Source of the DNA: Patescibacteria group bacterium | GTDB taxonomy: Bacteria > Patescibacteria > Microgenomatia > UBA12405 | Length of the DNA: 64,000 bases | Direction: 5' to 3' | Assembly: GCA_023380755.1 (NCBI GenBank) | Contig: JAMCSD010000002.1 | Coordinates: forward strand, 1 to 64,000 | In this document: positions 41,102 to 49,260 of the stretch, in pieces | How positions within the stretch are numbered: the stretch's first letter is position 1 | How the letters are laid out: each line of letters opens with the position of its first letter | The notes under the pieces: model-generated | The model's database searches: none | Told to the model about the DNA's origin: nothing | Seen by the model: only the letters and a program-made list of their open reading frames with translations | Program-made: the position numbers and the translations under genes

Positions 41102-42134
41102 AAGGGTTAGTGGTAACAGGATGGTCTAGGTGGATAGTTTTTACAGTGGTACCAAAATTATCTTTGGGGGTTATTTCGGTGCCAATAATACGATTATTAT
41201 AGAAGCGGTCTTGAGGTGTGGGAATATCGAGATCGTGACTAAATTCATTAAGATGATAATAGAAAAGAGGGGTGACTCCGGCTTTTTGTTCCAGTTGGGA
41301 ATAAAAAGCATAGGAAGCGGTCAGTCTGGGGTTACATTCTAGAAGATAAACTTGAGACTCGGGAGTGATGAAAAAATCAAGACCAAAGAAACCAAGGTAA
41401 TTGAAATCCTTTTTGATGGAGTTACCAAATTGGGCAGTTAGGTCGAAAATTTTTTCTAAGATAGGGGTTGGGGCGCCTGAAGGCCATTGGCGGCCGACAG
41501 TGGTGAAGGGGTTAAGGGTGAGATTTTTAACTCCGGTCAACTGAAGAGCAGGAGGACTTTGAAGTAATTGCCCTTGGTATAAGCAACAGTTGTTAAGTAG
41601 GGTGTAACCGGATAGAAGCGGCATAATCTTAACAGGTATATTAGGAGTGAGTTGACTGGTTTTTCCGGAGCGGTAAGTTGATTGTCCCGCCCAGCCGAAA
41701 TGAGTTTGGATAACGAGATCGGAGGTTTGAAATCGAGACTGGCATTCGGAAATGAGTTGGGGGGAAAATGGGCCAATATAGTAAGGAATTACCGGAAGGT
41801 GATTACTAGTGGCAAACTTAGCAAAGAGGATTTTATCTTCCAGAACTCGGTTGACTTTCGCCGCGTTGGCAACATAAAGCCATTGATGTTCTCGGCAGAG
41901 GTGTTCGATTTTGGCCGACGGCTTAAAGGGGATGATAGCTGCTGGAAAGTTGTTTCGGGTCTTTTCAATATAATCAATCACATCGGGGTGGCTGAGAAGG
42001 GCGCCGCTATTTTTGGGAATATTAAGCTGGAATTCGGAAAGCTTAATCCGATGAAAGTTGGGGAAATCTGGGCCGGGATCAAAATCAAGGCTTTCATCAA
42101 CTACCAATAAAAAATAATGGTAACGGCTCATCAT
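41076..42134 (-). CDS. ATP-grasp ligase of unknown substrate
   Basis: 352 residues with an ATP-grasp architecture: a central ATP-binding region (DLVIQTHFGWAGQSTYRSG, about 145-165), and the C-terminal metal site FFGLDFFITPESQVYLLECNPRLTASYAF, where an Asp, Glu and Asn would hold magnesium. It is closer to CarB/PylC-type enzymes than to RimK/LysX. It would activate a carboxylate as acyl-phosphate and join it to an amine. It overlaps the PLP gene by 4 nt and ftsW by 26 nt, inside the cell-wall cluster and close to a LysW-like carrier gene. Confidence 0.75.
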   Translation of the reverse strand: MMSRYHYFLLVVDESLDFDPGPDFPNFHRIKLSEFQLNIPKNSGALLSHPDVIDYIEKTRNNFPAAIIPFKPSAKIEHLCREHQWLYVANAAKVNRVLEDKILFAKFATSNHLPVIPYYIGPFSPQLISECQSRFQTSDLVIQTHFGWAGQSTYRSGKTSQLTPNIPVKIMPLLSGYTLLNNCCLYQGQLLQSPPALQLTGVKNLTLNPFTTVGRQWPSGAPTPILEKIFDLTAQFGNSIKKDFNYLGFFGLDFFITPESQVYLLECNPRLTASYAFYSQLEQKAGVTPLFYYHLNEFSHDLDIPTPQDRFYNNRIIGTEITPKDNFGTTVKTIHLDHPVTTNPYEINLPNF

Positions 42135-42934
42135 CGTTTGGCTCCGGTCAATAAAATAACAGGATAATTACCCACGTTTTGGTGAAGTTCCCGGGCTTTA
42201 AACAGTCCAGCTAAGCTTAAAGCCCCTTCATTAGAAGTGATGATATTATTGGCTTCCAAGATGGCTGAAGCATCAAGAATTTGTTGGTTTTGAAGGACGA
42301 AAGCGTTGGTGATGAGAGGAAGGAGGCGGGGCTTAAGAGGCAAATATTTTACGGAAAGGGCATCGGTAATCGAAGTGGACTCGGCTGTAAATTTTTTATC
42401 AAAATGGGAAGCAATGGGGCAATAAAAGGCTGGCTGAACGGCAAACATGGGAATAGCGGGTGGTATGGCCTGGCGAATTCCGAGGAAAGTAGTGCCACTA
42501 CCAACGGGGACGAAGAGGCTAGTCATTTGAGGAAGCTGCTCAAGCAGTTCCCGCCCGATCTCTTGATAGCCTAATAAGGCGGTGGGGTCGGTGGATTGGC
42601 GAAGAAAAAAGGCACCGTTGGCTTTAGAAAAAACAAAGGCGTCTTTGATGGGATTAAGTGAGGTTACCAGTTTGGTATGATTTAATAAGGCTTTCTTATG
42701 GGGGTTAATTTTAGGTGAGACAAAGACGGTCAGATCGATATGGTTGAGAGAACAGTAATGAGCAGCGGAAATGGCGGCATTACCGGTGGAAGAAATTACC
42801 GCCCGGGTGATATGTTCATCGGCCAGTCTTTGGACCTGAACTGATAGGGCACGATCTTTGGCGGATCCAGTAGGGTTTTGATCTTCTCTTTTGATGTAAA
42901 AATCTCCAATTTTGCTAAGTAGAGTTTTGGCCAT
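42131..42934 (-). CDS. PLP-dependent synthase, fold type II (threonine synthase-like)
   Basis: 267 residues. The PLP lysine lies in NPTGSAKDRAL, followed by STGNAAISAAHYC (phosphate contact) and a Gly-rich VPVGSGTTFLG, the pattern of threonine/cysteine synthases. True threonine synthase is longer (350-480 residues), so the substrate may differ; beta- or gamma-replacement chemistry on a serine-like compound is likely. It starts 37 nt from the divergent LysW-like gene and overlaps the ATP-grasp gene by 4 nt. No other threonine-pathway gene is near. Confidence 0.8.
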   Translation of the reverse strand: MAKTLLSKIGDFYIKREDQNPTGSAKDRALSVQVQRLADEHITRAVISSTGNAAISAAHYCSLNHIDLTVFVSPKINPHKKALLNHTKLVTSLNPIKDAFVFSKANGAFFLRQSTDPTALLGYQEIGRELLEQLPQMTSLFVPVGSGTTFLGIRQAIPPAIPMFAVQPAFYCPIASHFDKKFTAESTSITDALSVKYLPLKPRLLPLITNAFVLQNQQILDASAILEANNIITSNEGALSLAGLFKARELHQNVGNYPVILLTGAKR

Positions 42935-42971
42935 ATCTATATTAGAATACGTTATATTTTAACTTAAACAT

Positions 42972-43139
42972 ATGACGAATGTTCAAGACCAAATAATATG
43001 TCCCGATTGTAAGGCCGAAATTAATCATCCGGAGAAATTGGAAGTCGGTGATATTGTGGAATGCCAGGAATGCGGTACGGAGGTGGAAATTACTTCACTG
43101 GAACCTTTGGTATATCGGGAAATCATGGAAACGAAATAA
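42972..43139 (+). CDS. LysW-like zinc-ribbon carrier protein
   Basis: A 55-residue acidic protein with two CxxC pairs, CPDC and CQEC, laid out as in the amino-group carrier LysW: the core GDIVECQECGTEVEI is followed by LEPL, matching the LDPL region of the Thermus protein. LysW carries substrates on a C-terminal glutamate; here the end is EIMETK, with Glu third from the end, so carrier chemistry is uncertain. It is the only plus-strand gene in this part of the cell-wall cluster, and its stop abuts that of the NlpC/P60 gene. Confidence 0.7.
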   Translation: MTNVQDQIICPDCKAEINHPEKLEVGDIVECQECGTEVEITSLEPLVYREIMETK

Positions 43140-43706
43140 TTATTCGAGGCAGTTAGGCCGGTAAACTCCTTCCTGGAAAAATGAAGGTACCGCAAAGGAG
43201 ATTTGACCATATTTAACTCCTCTGCCATCTCGACTGCTGTCGACATAGGTAACCACATCAAGAACTTTCTCGACCACAAAAACCACATGATGCCCTTTTT
43301 TTTGGCGAACAAGGTCCCCGGTAGTGATATTTTCGAGAGAAATAGAGTGAGAAATGGGTGCCGAGGTGAGCATGTCAGCAGAAGTTCGTCGGGGGTTAAG
43401 CAAACACTGTTTCCCCAGTAGCTCGGAGTAAAACGCGATTAAATGACAAGCAAGACCAGAGCAGTCGATACCGATATGGTGTTTTTTTTGAAAATTATAA
43501 ATTTGTTGGGGAGTTAAACTGAGGATTTTAATCCCTTCTTTGTTGGCGTATTCGACTGTTAATAGGGCAATTTCTTTAGCACTTCCCTTGCCGACAGCGG
43601 CATTTTCACCAAGATTTTTAAACTTACCGGTGTTTTGAAAATAGGGAATACCAAGATAGTGATTGATTTCTGCCCGTAAAGCAGTAATTAGTTCAATCCC
43701 AGCCAT
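43140..43706 (-). CDS. NlpC/P60-type cysteine peptidase
   Basis: 188 residues from ATG 43706 (MAGIELITALRAEIN), overlapping mraY by 19 nt; the frame opens 66 nt earlier but that part duplicates mraY. The catalytic cysteine is Cys82 (GIDCSGLACHL) and the histidine pair is at 139-140 (KKGHHVVFV). NlpC/P60 enzymes cut stem peptides of peptidoglycan. No signal peptide is visible, so it may act in the cytoplasm, for example on recycled or precursor peptides. Confidence 0.75.
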   Translation of the reverse strand: MAGIELITALRAEINHYLGIPYFQNTGKFKNLGENAAVGKGSAKEIALLTVEYANKEGIKILSLTPQQIYNFQKKHHIGIDCSGLACHLIAFYSELLGKQCLLNPRRTSADMLTSAPISHSISLENITTGDLVRQKKGHHVVFVVEKVLDVVTYVDSSRDGRGVKYGQISFAVPSFFQEGVYRPNCLE

Positions 43707-44722
43707 ATACCAAAAACCGCTAAGATAATGGCCGCGAGCCAAGAGCGCATGACAATTTTTGGTTCTTCCCAACCGATTTGTTGAAGGGTTAAGTGTAAGG
43801 GAGCTGCCGGAAGTAGTTTCTTTTTCCAGAATCGTTTAGAGATAATCTGTAAAGCGCTACTTAAACCTTCGACGATGAATGGTGAACCGACGATAAGGAA
43901 GGGCACGATTTTTCCTAATAATAAGGCAATCACGGCAAAAGTGGCACCAAATGATAGGGCGCCGACATCACCTAGCCAGATCCGAGCGGGATAAATATTG
44001 AAATAGAGAAAAGCGATCAGAGCTCCGATCCAGAGAGCGAGGAAAACGGAAATCGGAGTATCCAGGGAGTTATTAGATAGAAACCAAAAAGAAAAAAGGG
44101 CGATCATCAGCAGTCCAGAAGACAATCCATCGAGGCCGTCAGTGATATTAAAAAAGTTAGCGAATCCAACGATAAGGAGGACAGCAATGGGAATATAAAG
44201 GGCTCCAAGGTGGATAGCCCCCAGGAAAGGGATGTAAATAAAATTGATTCCTAAAGTAAAATAAATTAAAAAGGCGGAGATAGAGGCCAAAAATAGTTGT
44301 AATAAAAGTTTATGGCGCATTCGCAAGCCAAAAAAACCGCTCTTTCTGAAACCGAAAAATTTCAAGATATCGTCATATAATCCGACTAAGGCAAAGCTGA
44401 TGAAGGTGTAAAAAATAACCAGTAACTCCTTGGAAATATCGTAATTGCGGCTAATAAAAATATTAGTGATCTTTAGGGTCGGGAGGATGAGGGTGAACAG
44501 GATACAGACGGAAATAATGACCAGTAATCCCCCACCGACAGGGGTACCCGCTTTATGGCTGTGAAATTTATCAAAAATTGGCGTATGTTCATTAAGAAAA
44601 TCGAGAGTTTTCTGTTTTTGGCGGAGGAACTTAAGTTTGTATAGAAGGTTAATAAAGGGGATAACTAAAACACTGGTAAGAAGGAAAGAAAATAGAAGTA
44701 AGCCGAGGTACAAATGGGTCAT
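43688..44722 (-). CDS. mraY: Phospho-N-acetylmuramoyl-pentapeptide transferase
   Basis: 344 residues, about ten membrane helices. The family motifs are FHSHKAGTPVGGGLLVI (about 52-68), FFNITDGLDGLSSG (about 188-201) with catalytic Asp residues, and WLGDVGALSFGA. The C-terminal ends in the usual PAAPLHLTLQQIGWEE-type loop with its conserved His. It makes lipid I. Its start is 18 nt from murA. Confidence 0.95.
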   Translation of the reverse strand: MTHLYLGLLLFSFLLTSVLVIPFINLLYKLKFLRQKQKTLDFLNEHTPIFDKFHSHKAGTPVGGGLLVIISVCILFTLILPTLKITNIFISRNYDISKELLVIFYTFISFALVGLYDDILKFFGFRKSGFFGLRMRHKLLLQLFLASISAFLIYFTLGINFIYIPFLGAIHLGALYIPIAVLLIVGFANFFNITDGLDGLSSGLLMIALFSFWFLSNNSLDTPISVFLALWIGALIAFLYFNIYPARIWLGDVGALSFGATFAVIALLLGKIVPFLIVGSPFIVEGLSSALQIISKRFWKKKLLPAAPLHLTLQQIGWEEPKIVMRSWLAAIILAVFGIWLGLN

Positions 44723-44740
44723 GATCTAGTTTAGTATACC

Positions 44741-46069
44741 TTATATCTTAATATATTCGATATTAGCCCCCAAGGAAACCAGCCGTTCAGCCAATTTTTC
44801 ATACCCACGTTCAATGAATTCGACGTTGTCGATAACTGATTCGCCAGTAGCTGCAAGAGCGGCGATGGTAGTACAAGCACCAGCCCGGAGATCGTTGACG
44901 GCGACATTGATGGGTTTAAGTTCGGAAGGGCCATAAATTTTTACCCCATGGAAGTAGTCAGGCCGATCAGAATCGAGATTGAAGTGGTAGTAGGTTTCGG
45001 GATTTTTTATTTTGGGGTTAAAAAATTTAATTTTAGCGCCCATTTTTTCCAGGGTGGGAATGTGCTGAAAGCGGGAAGGGAAAATCCGCTCGATAAGGGT
45101 ACTGCAGCCATGAGCTTGAGTGAGTAAAACGGAGAAAACGGCCTGCCAATCGGTCATGAAGCCGGGTTCCGGCTCAGTCTCAATGTCAATGGCGCGAAGG
45201 CGTTTGGTCCAGCTAACTGTGACTTCATCCCGGCCGGTTTCGACACGAGCGCCCATTTGCTGGACTTTATCGAGGAAATTTTTAATAATTTCCGGATTAA
45301 TCCGTAAAATGTTTACTGAGCCTTCGGTAGCTAAGGCGGCAACAGCAAAGGTGACAGCCTCATTACGATCAGCGATCACTTGATGCTTGGTAGGAGACAG
45401 CCAAGGAACACCATCAATAATAATCTGACCGGGATCGGTGGGGTGACGTTTAATTTTGGCGCCCATGGAATTGAGCATTTCGACCAGATCATCAATTTCG
45501 GGTTCGCGGGCAGCATTATTAAGGATGGTTTGACCATCAACTAAGGCGGCGGTCATGATTAAAACTTCAGTGACCGTGTGCGAGGGTTTAGGGAAAGTGT
45601 AGGTGGTCGGGCGGATCTTTTCAGTCGAAAAGACAACGGTGTCACCAACAAAATCGGTATGGATGTTCATAGCTTTAAAGCAATCGAAAAGACGGTCTAG
45701 CGGCCGAGCACCTAACTTATCGCCGCCGGGAAGGGGGATAATAGCTTTGCCGGTACGGATAAGTAAGGGGGCGGCGAACATGAAAGAAGAGCGGGATTTT
45801 TCGCCGGTCCCGTGAGGAACGGTGGAATTGGTAATGGTAGGAGTGGAAATTTCAATACTATGCTCGCCGGTTTTAAGAATTTTGGCCCCCAAAGATTTGG
45901 CGATGCTTTCAGTAATACGGACATCAGAAATTTGGGGAATATTTGTGATTTGGACGGAGTGCTGAGTCAGCATCGAAGCGATAATTTCTTTCCAGGAAGC
46001 GTTTTTGGCACCTCTGATGGAAACCTCACCGGATAATGTTAAGCCGCCGTGAATTATGTATTTGGACAT
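44741..46069 (-). CDS. murA: UDP-N-acetylglucosamine 1-carboxyvinyltransferase
   Basis: 442 residues of repeated inside-out barrels. It starts YIIHGGLTLSGEVSIRGAKNASWKEII, where Lys-Asn of RGAKNA is the conserved pair. The loop near 115 that normally has catalytic Cys (or Asp) reads PLPGGDKLGARPLD, that is Asp at that place, as in the fosfomycin-insensitive MurA group. It performs the first committed step of wall synthesis. It follows mpl by 1 nt. Confidence 0.93.
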   Translation of the reverse strand: MSKYIIHGGLTLSGEVSIRGAKNASWKEIIASMLTQHSVQITNIPQISDVRITESIAKSLGAKILKTGEHSIEISTPTITNSTVPHGTGEKSRSSFMFAAPLLIRTGKAIIPLPGGDKLGARPLDRLFDCFKAMNIHTDFVGDTVVFSTEKIRPTTYTFPKPSHTVTEVLIMTAALVDGQTILNNAAREPEIDDLVEMLNSMGAKIKRHPTDPGQIIIDGVPWLSPTKHQVIADRNEAVTFAVAALATEGSVNILRINPEIIKNFLDKVQQMGARVETGRDEVTVSWTKRLRAIDIETEPEPGFMTDWQAVFSVLLTQAHGCSTLIERIFPSRFQHIPTLEKMGAKIKFFNPKIKNPETYYHFNLDSDRPDYFHGVKIYGPSELKPINVAVNDLRAGACTTIAALAATGESVIDNVEFIERGYEKLAERLVSLGANIEYIKI

Positions 46070-46070
46070 A

Positions 46071-47384
46071 TCATGATGAATGGTTAACGTTAGTAAAGTA
46101 GTTAACGAGACCGGAAAAGGTATTTAAGCCCTGCTGACCGCCAGAACTAAAATGAATTAAAATATCCCCTTTTTTAAGGGTAGCTTGATAATGTTTAGTA
46201 ATAGCTGGGTAATCGGGAAGATAATGGCTTTTGGAGCCGATTTCAGCTAAATAGTCCTTGGCGGTGGTTCGGGAATTTTTGGGAACAGAGCGGCTATATT
46301 TTAACGGAGCAATGACGATTTCGCTGGCTGCATCAAAAGTACTTTGGAAATCAGAGAGACTTTTTTTGTATTGTAAAAATGAAGCGTGTGGTTCAAAGAA
46401 GACTTTAATGGGGTGAGAAGGATAATGGTTTTTAACCGCTTCAAGTGCTTGTTTGATACGGGAAGCTGATTGGGCAAAATCATCAATAAAGATGATGTCT
46501 TGGGCAACCTGGCAAATTTCCAGACGTCTTCTAATACCCCGGAAGCTAGCGATAGCATTTTTAATTAGAAGGTCAGTGATTTTAAGTTGCCGGCAAAGCG
46601 CGTAGGCAGCATTGAGGTTTTCTTGGTTAAATTGCCCCAAGAGGGGTGTTTGAAAGTGGAGCAGGGAATTATACGCAATGGTGGGTGCCGGACTATATTG
46701 GGCTAAGGCGGTAGCTTGCGGGTCATTTTGGTTGTAAACCAATAGGCCATTTGGCGGTAATTTCTTAACTAATTTTAGATAGGCATTGAAGTTGTCTTTT
46801 TCGGTATCATAAGAGTCTTTATGTTCCCAGGCGGCTGAAGTCAGGACTAAATATTTGACTGGGTAATAGAGGAACTTAGCCTGTGTGTCGAGGCCGTTAA
46901 TTGATTCGTCGGCTTCGACAACGGACCAGGGTGAGTCGTTGAGGCGAAGTGAGGGAAAATCATTGACGGCTTGACCGCCGAAAAAGTAAGCAGGTTCAAA
47001 GTTAGCCTGAGTCAAAATCCATGAAAGCAGAGCTGAGATGGAAGTTTTGCCGAATGATCCGGCAACTAATATTGACTCATCATGGATAACGTTATCGGCT
47101 AGATACTGAGTGGCACTAATATAGGGTATGTTTAAGCCTTGGATAGCGGCGAACTCTTCCCGACAGCGTTGAAAAGATTGGTAAGCAGCGCCAATGATAG
47201 CTAAATCAATCTTTGGGGTAATAGTGGTTTGGTTAATGAGGATATGATGCCGTTCGAGGATCGGGCCGTTGGGAGGGTAAACTTGATCTTGATCGGACCC
47301 GGTGACGGTGTGGCCTAAGCGTTGCAGCTCGACGGCTAAGGCGGTGGTCATGGCACCAGCAATACCAACGATATGAATATGCAT
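46071..47384 (-). CDS. Mur ligase family, Mpl/MurC-like
   Basis: 437 residues from ATG 47384 (HIHIVGIAGAMTTALAVEL); this start fits the 4-nt spacing after the GNAT gene. The N-terminal domain carries the Mpl-type GSDQDQVYPP; the P-loop is GSFGKTS, a variant of GTHGKTT; then EADES and FRGIRRRLE. The motif usually DDYAHHP reads DDFAQSA, so both histidines are lost. Mpl reattaches recycled tripeptide to UDP-MurNAc; MurC adds L-Ala. Since no other MurC is in the window, it could serve either job. Confidence 0.8.
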   Translation of the reverse strand: MHIHIVGIAGAMTTALAVELQRLGHTVTGSDQDQVYPPNGPILERHHILINQTTITPKIDLAIIGAAYQSFQRCREEFAAIQGLNIPYISATQYLADNVIHDESILVAGSFGKTSISALLSWILTQANFEPAYFFGGQAVNDFPSLRLNDSPWSVVEADESINGLDTQAKFLYYPVKYLVLTSAAWEHKDSYDTEKDNFNAYLKLVKKLPPNGLLVYNQNDPQATALAQYSPAPTIAYNSLLHFQTPLLGQFNQENLNAAYALCRQLKITDLLIKNAIASFRGIRRRLEICQVAQDIIFIDDFAQSASRIKQALEAVKNHYPSHPIKVFFEPHASFLQYKKSLSDFQSTFDAASEIVIAPLKYSRSVPKNSRTTAKDYLAEIGSKSHYLPDYPAITKHYQATLKKGDILIHFSSGGQQGLNTFSGLVNYFTNVNHSS

Positions 47385-47388
47385 AGGT

Positions 47389-47988
47389 TTAGTTATTTTT
47401 AGTATATTTAACCCAATCACCGTTATCAAAGACTTCAAATCCTGGCATGTTTCGTTTGTAGAATCCGGTGTCGGGGGAAAATTGGCCCAAGTAACAATAA
47501 TCTAATCCCTGGTGGTAACTGTCGACGATAACTTGAAGAACCATGCGAATAGGAAGATTGAGCCGCTGATACGAGGGATCATAAAACACATAGGCAATAT
47601 GGGACATGGCCGGTGTGACCAGACAAATGGCATAGCCGATGATTAAATCATTTTGCTGCCAAATGTAAAGTTCATTGAAGATGTGGTTGTTAAAAACTGT
47701 TTTAACTGAAGAAGTAGGAAAATCCCATTTTAAAAGTGACAGCCAATGGTGAATTGTTTTTAAATTCTCGGCCGTTAAAGTAAAAGAATTGAGGGGTGTT
47801 CGTTCGTAATGGAATTGGTCGGTTTTTTTAAGAATGCGCCGATTTTCCGAAGAGAGAGAGTATTCATGTAAGTTAGAGCGACAGCTAGTAGACTGGTAAA
47901 AAAGTCCCTTTTGGTTCCGTTGGGGCAGAAGGCCTTGTTGGTAGATGTGGGGCAAAGAATCAGTAGGGGTGAGATTAAATGCCGGCAT
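47389..47988 (-). CDS. GNAT-fold protein resembling arginyl/leucyl-tRNA-protein transferase (Fem-like?)
   Basis: This 199-residue protein starts NLTPTDSLPHIYQQGLLPQ. Its C-terminal half reads IIGYAICLVTPAMSHIAYVFYDPSYQRLNLPIRMVLQVI, then LDYCYLGQFSPDTGFYKRNMPGFEVF, which recalls the C-terminal domain of ATE/Bpt aminoacyl-tRNA transferases. That fold is shared with Fem ligases that add amino acids to lipid II. It sits between murE and mpl with 3-4 nt gaps, so a role in stem-peptide modification is a fair inference. The substrate is unknown. Confidence 0.55.
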   Translation of the reverse strand: MPAFNLTPTDSLPHIYQQGLLPQRNQKGLFYQSTSCRSNLHEYSLSSENRRILKKTDQFHYERTPLNSFTLTAENLKTIHHWLSLLKWDFPTSSVKTVFNNHIFNELYIWQQNDLIIGYAICLVTPAMSHIAYVFYDPSYQRLNLPIRMVLQVIVDSYHQGLDYCYLGQFSPDTGFYKRNMPGFEVFDNGDWVKYTKNN

Positions 47989-47991
47989 AGA

Positions 47992-49239
47992 CTAAGTATT
48001 TTTAACTTCCCGTAACTTAAAGGCAGTCATAAAAGCGGCTCGTTCTGACCAGGGATATTCGGTGGTGCCGTGAAGGATGGTGGTTTCGTGACCTTTGCCG
48101 CAGGCCACGACAGTATCACCAGATTTAGCTAAAGATATGGCTAAATTAAAAGCATCCTGACGGTGAGGAATATTGTAATATGTGAATTTTTGTGAGCTGA
48201 GCTGCGATTCGTCGAACCCACTAATTATTTGTTCGTTGATGTCGGCAATTTGTTCATTACGGGTATCATCGGCGGTGACAATACCGATATCCGCCAGCCG
48301 GGAGACAACTTTGCCCATCAGCGGACGTTTGGATTGATCACGACCGCCGGTAGCGCCAAAAATGGCGATTAAACGACCACGGCAATTTTTTTTGAGCGAG
48401 GAAAGGGTTGTCTCGAGAGCGGCTGGAGTGTGGGCAAAGTCGATAATGGTGGTAATGCCTAGGTCGTTGGCGACCAACTCGCGGCGGCCTTTCATTTCCG
48501 GAAAACTAATTATAGTTTTGGCAAAGACGGCGGGATCAATTGAAAGCTGTTGACAGATGGCAAAGGCGAGGAGGATGTTATTGACTTGGTAATCGTAATT
48601 ACTATCGGTAGATAGATGGACTTTGTTAACATCAAAACTTAATTGGTCGGCTGTGATTTTAATATTTTTGGCTGTGTAATCGGACTTTTGTTTTTGGCTG
48701 TAGGTAACGATTTTGGCCGGTGTATTGGTTATCAGGGTGTTAAAGGATTCATCATCACGGTTGAGGACGGCGATATCACAAAGTTTAAAGAGCTGAGATT
48801 TGACTTTAATATAAGTATTCATATTATGGAAGTAATCCAGATGCTCATGGGTAATATTGGTAATTCCGGCGATTTTAAAACGACAGCCAGAAAAACGGAA
48901 CTGATCAAGGGCGTGGGCAGTAACTTCCACGACCACATGGGTAACATTTTCGTCAAGCATCTCTTTGAAGATTTTTTGGACTAAGGAGGGATCGGGCGAG
49001 GTCATGTGGGGGGGAATAGGTAAAAGACGGTCCTGGATTTTGGCGCCAATAGTTGACAAAACACCGACCTTTAAGCCGGAGCGGCGCAGAACTTCATAAA
49101 TTAGGTTGCAGGTAGTAGTTTTGCCGTCAGTACCGGTGACGGCAATTAAAGTGAGATGTCGGCAGGGAAAGGCGTTAAGAGCGGCAAATAAATAGCTTTT
49201 TGGCAGGTGCCAAAGGTAATTTTTGACTTGCTGGAACAT
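47992..49239 (-). CDS. murE: UDP-MurNAc-tripeptide synthetase MurE
   Basis: 415 residues. The P-loop is TGTDGKTTTCNLIYEVL, followed by HMTSPDP, VEVTAHALDQFR, GITNITHEHLDYF and IDFAHTPAALE, all MurE hallmarks. The motif that selects the third amino acid, DNPR for diaminopimelate, reads ADDTRNEQ, so the amino acid added cannot be read directly. The protein is about 70 residues short at the N-terminus, where the UDP-binding domain is reduced to a few residues. It lies 3 nt before the GNAT gene. Confidence 0.92.
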   Translation of the reverse strand: MFQQVKNYLWHLPKSYLFAALNAFPCRHLTLIAVTGTDGKTTTCNLIYEVLRRSGLKVGVLSTIGAKIQDRLLPIPPHMTSPDPSLVQKIFKEMLDENVTHVVVEVTAHALDQFRFSGCRFKIAGITNITHEHLDYFHNMNTYIKVKSQLFKLCDIAVLNRDDESFNTLITNTPAKIVTYSQKQKSDYTAKNIKITADQLSFDVNKVHLSTDSNYDYQVNNILLAFAICQQLSIDPAVFAKTIISFPEMKGRRELVANDLGITTIIDFAHTPAALETTLSSLKKNCRGRLIAIFGATGGRDQSKRPLMGKVVSRLADIGIVTADDTRNEQIADINEQIISGFDESQLSSQKFTYYNIPHRQDAFNLAISLAKSGDTVVACGKGHETTILHGTTEYPWSERAAFMTAFKLREVKNT

Positions 49240-49260
49240 GTGACTGCCTAATTATAGCCG

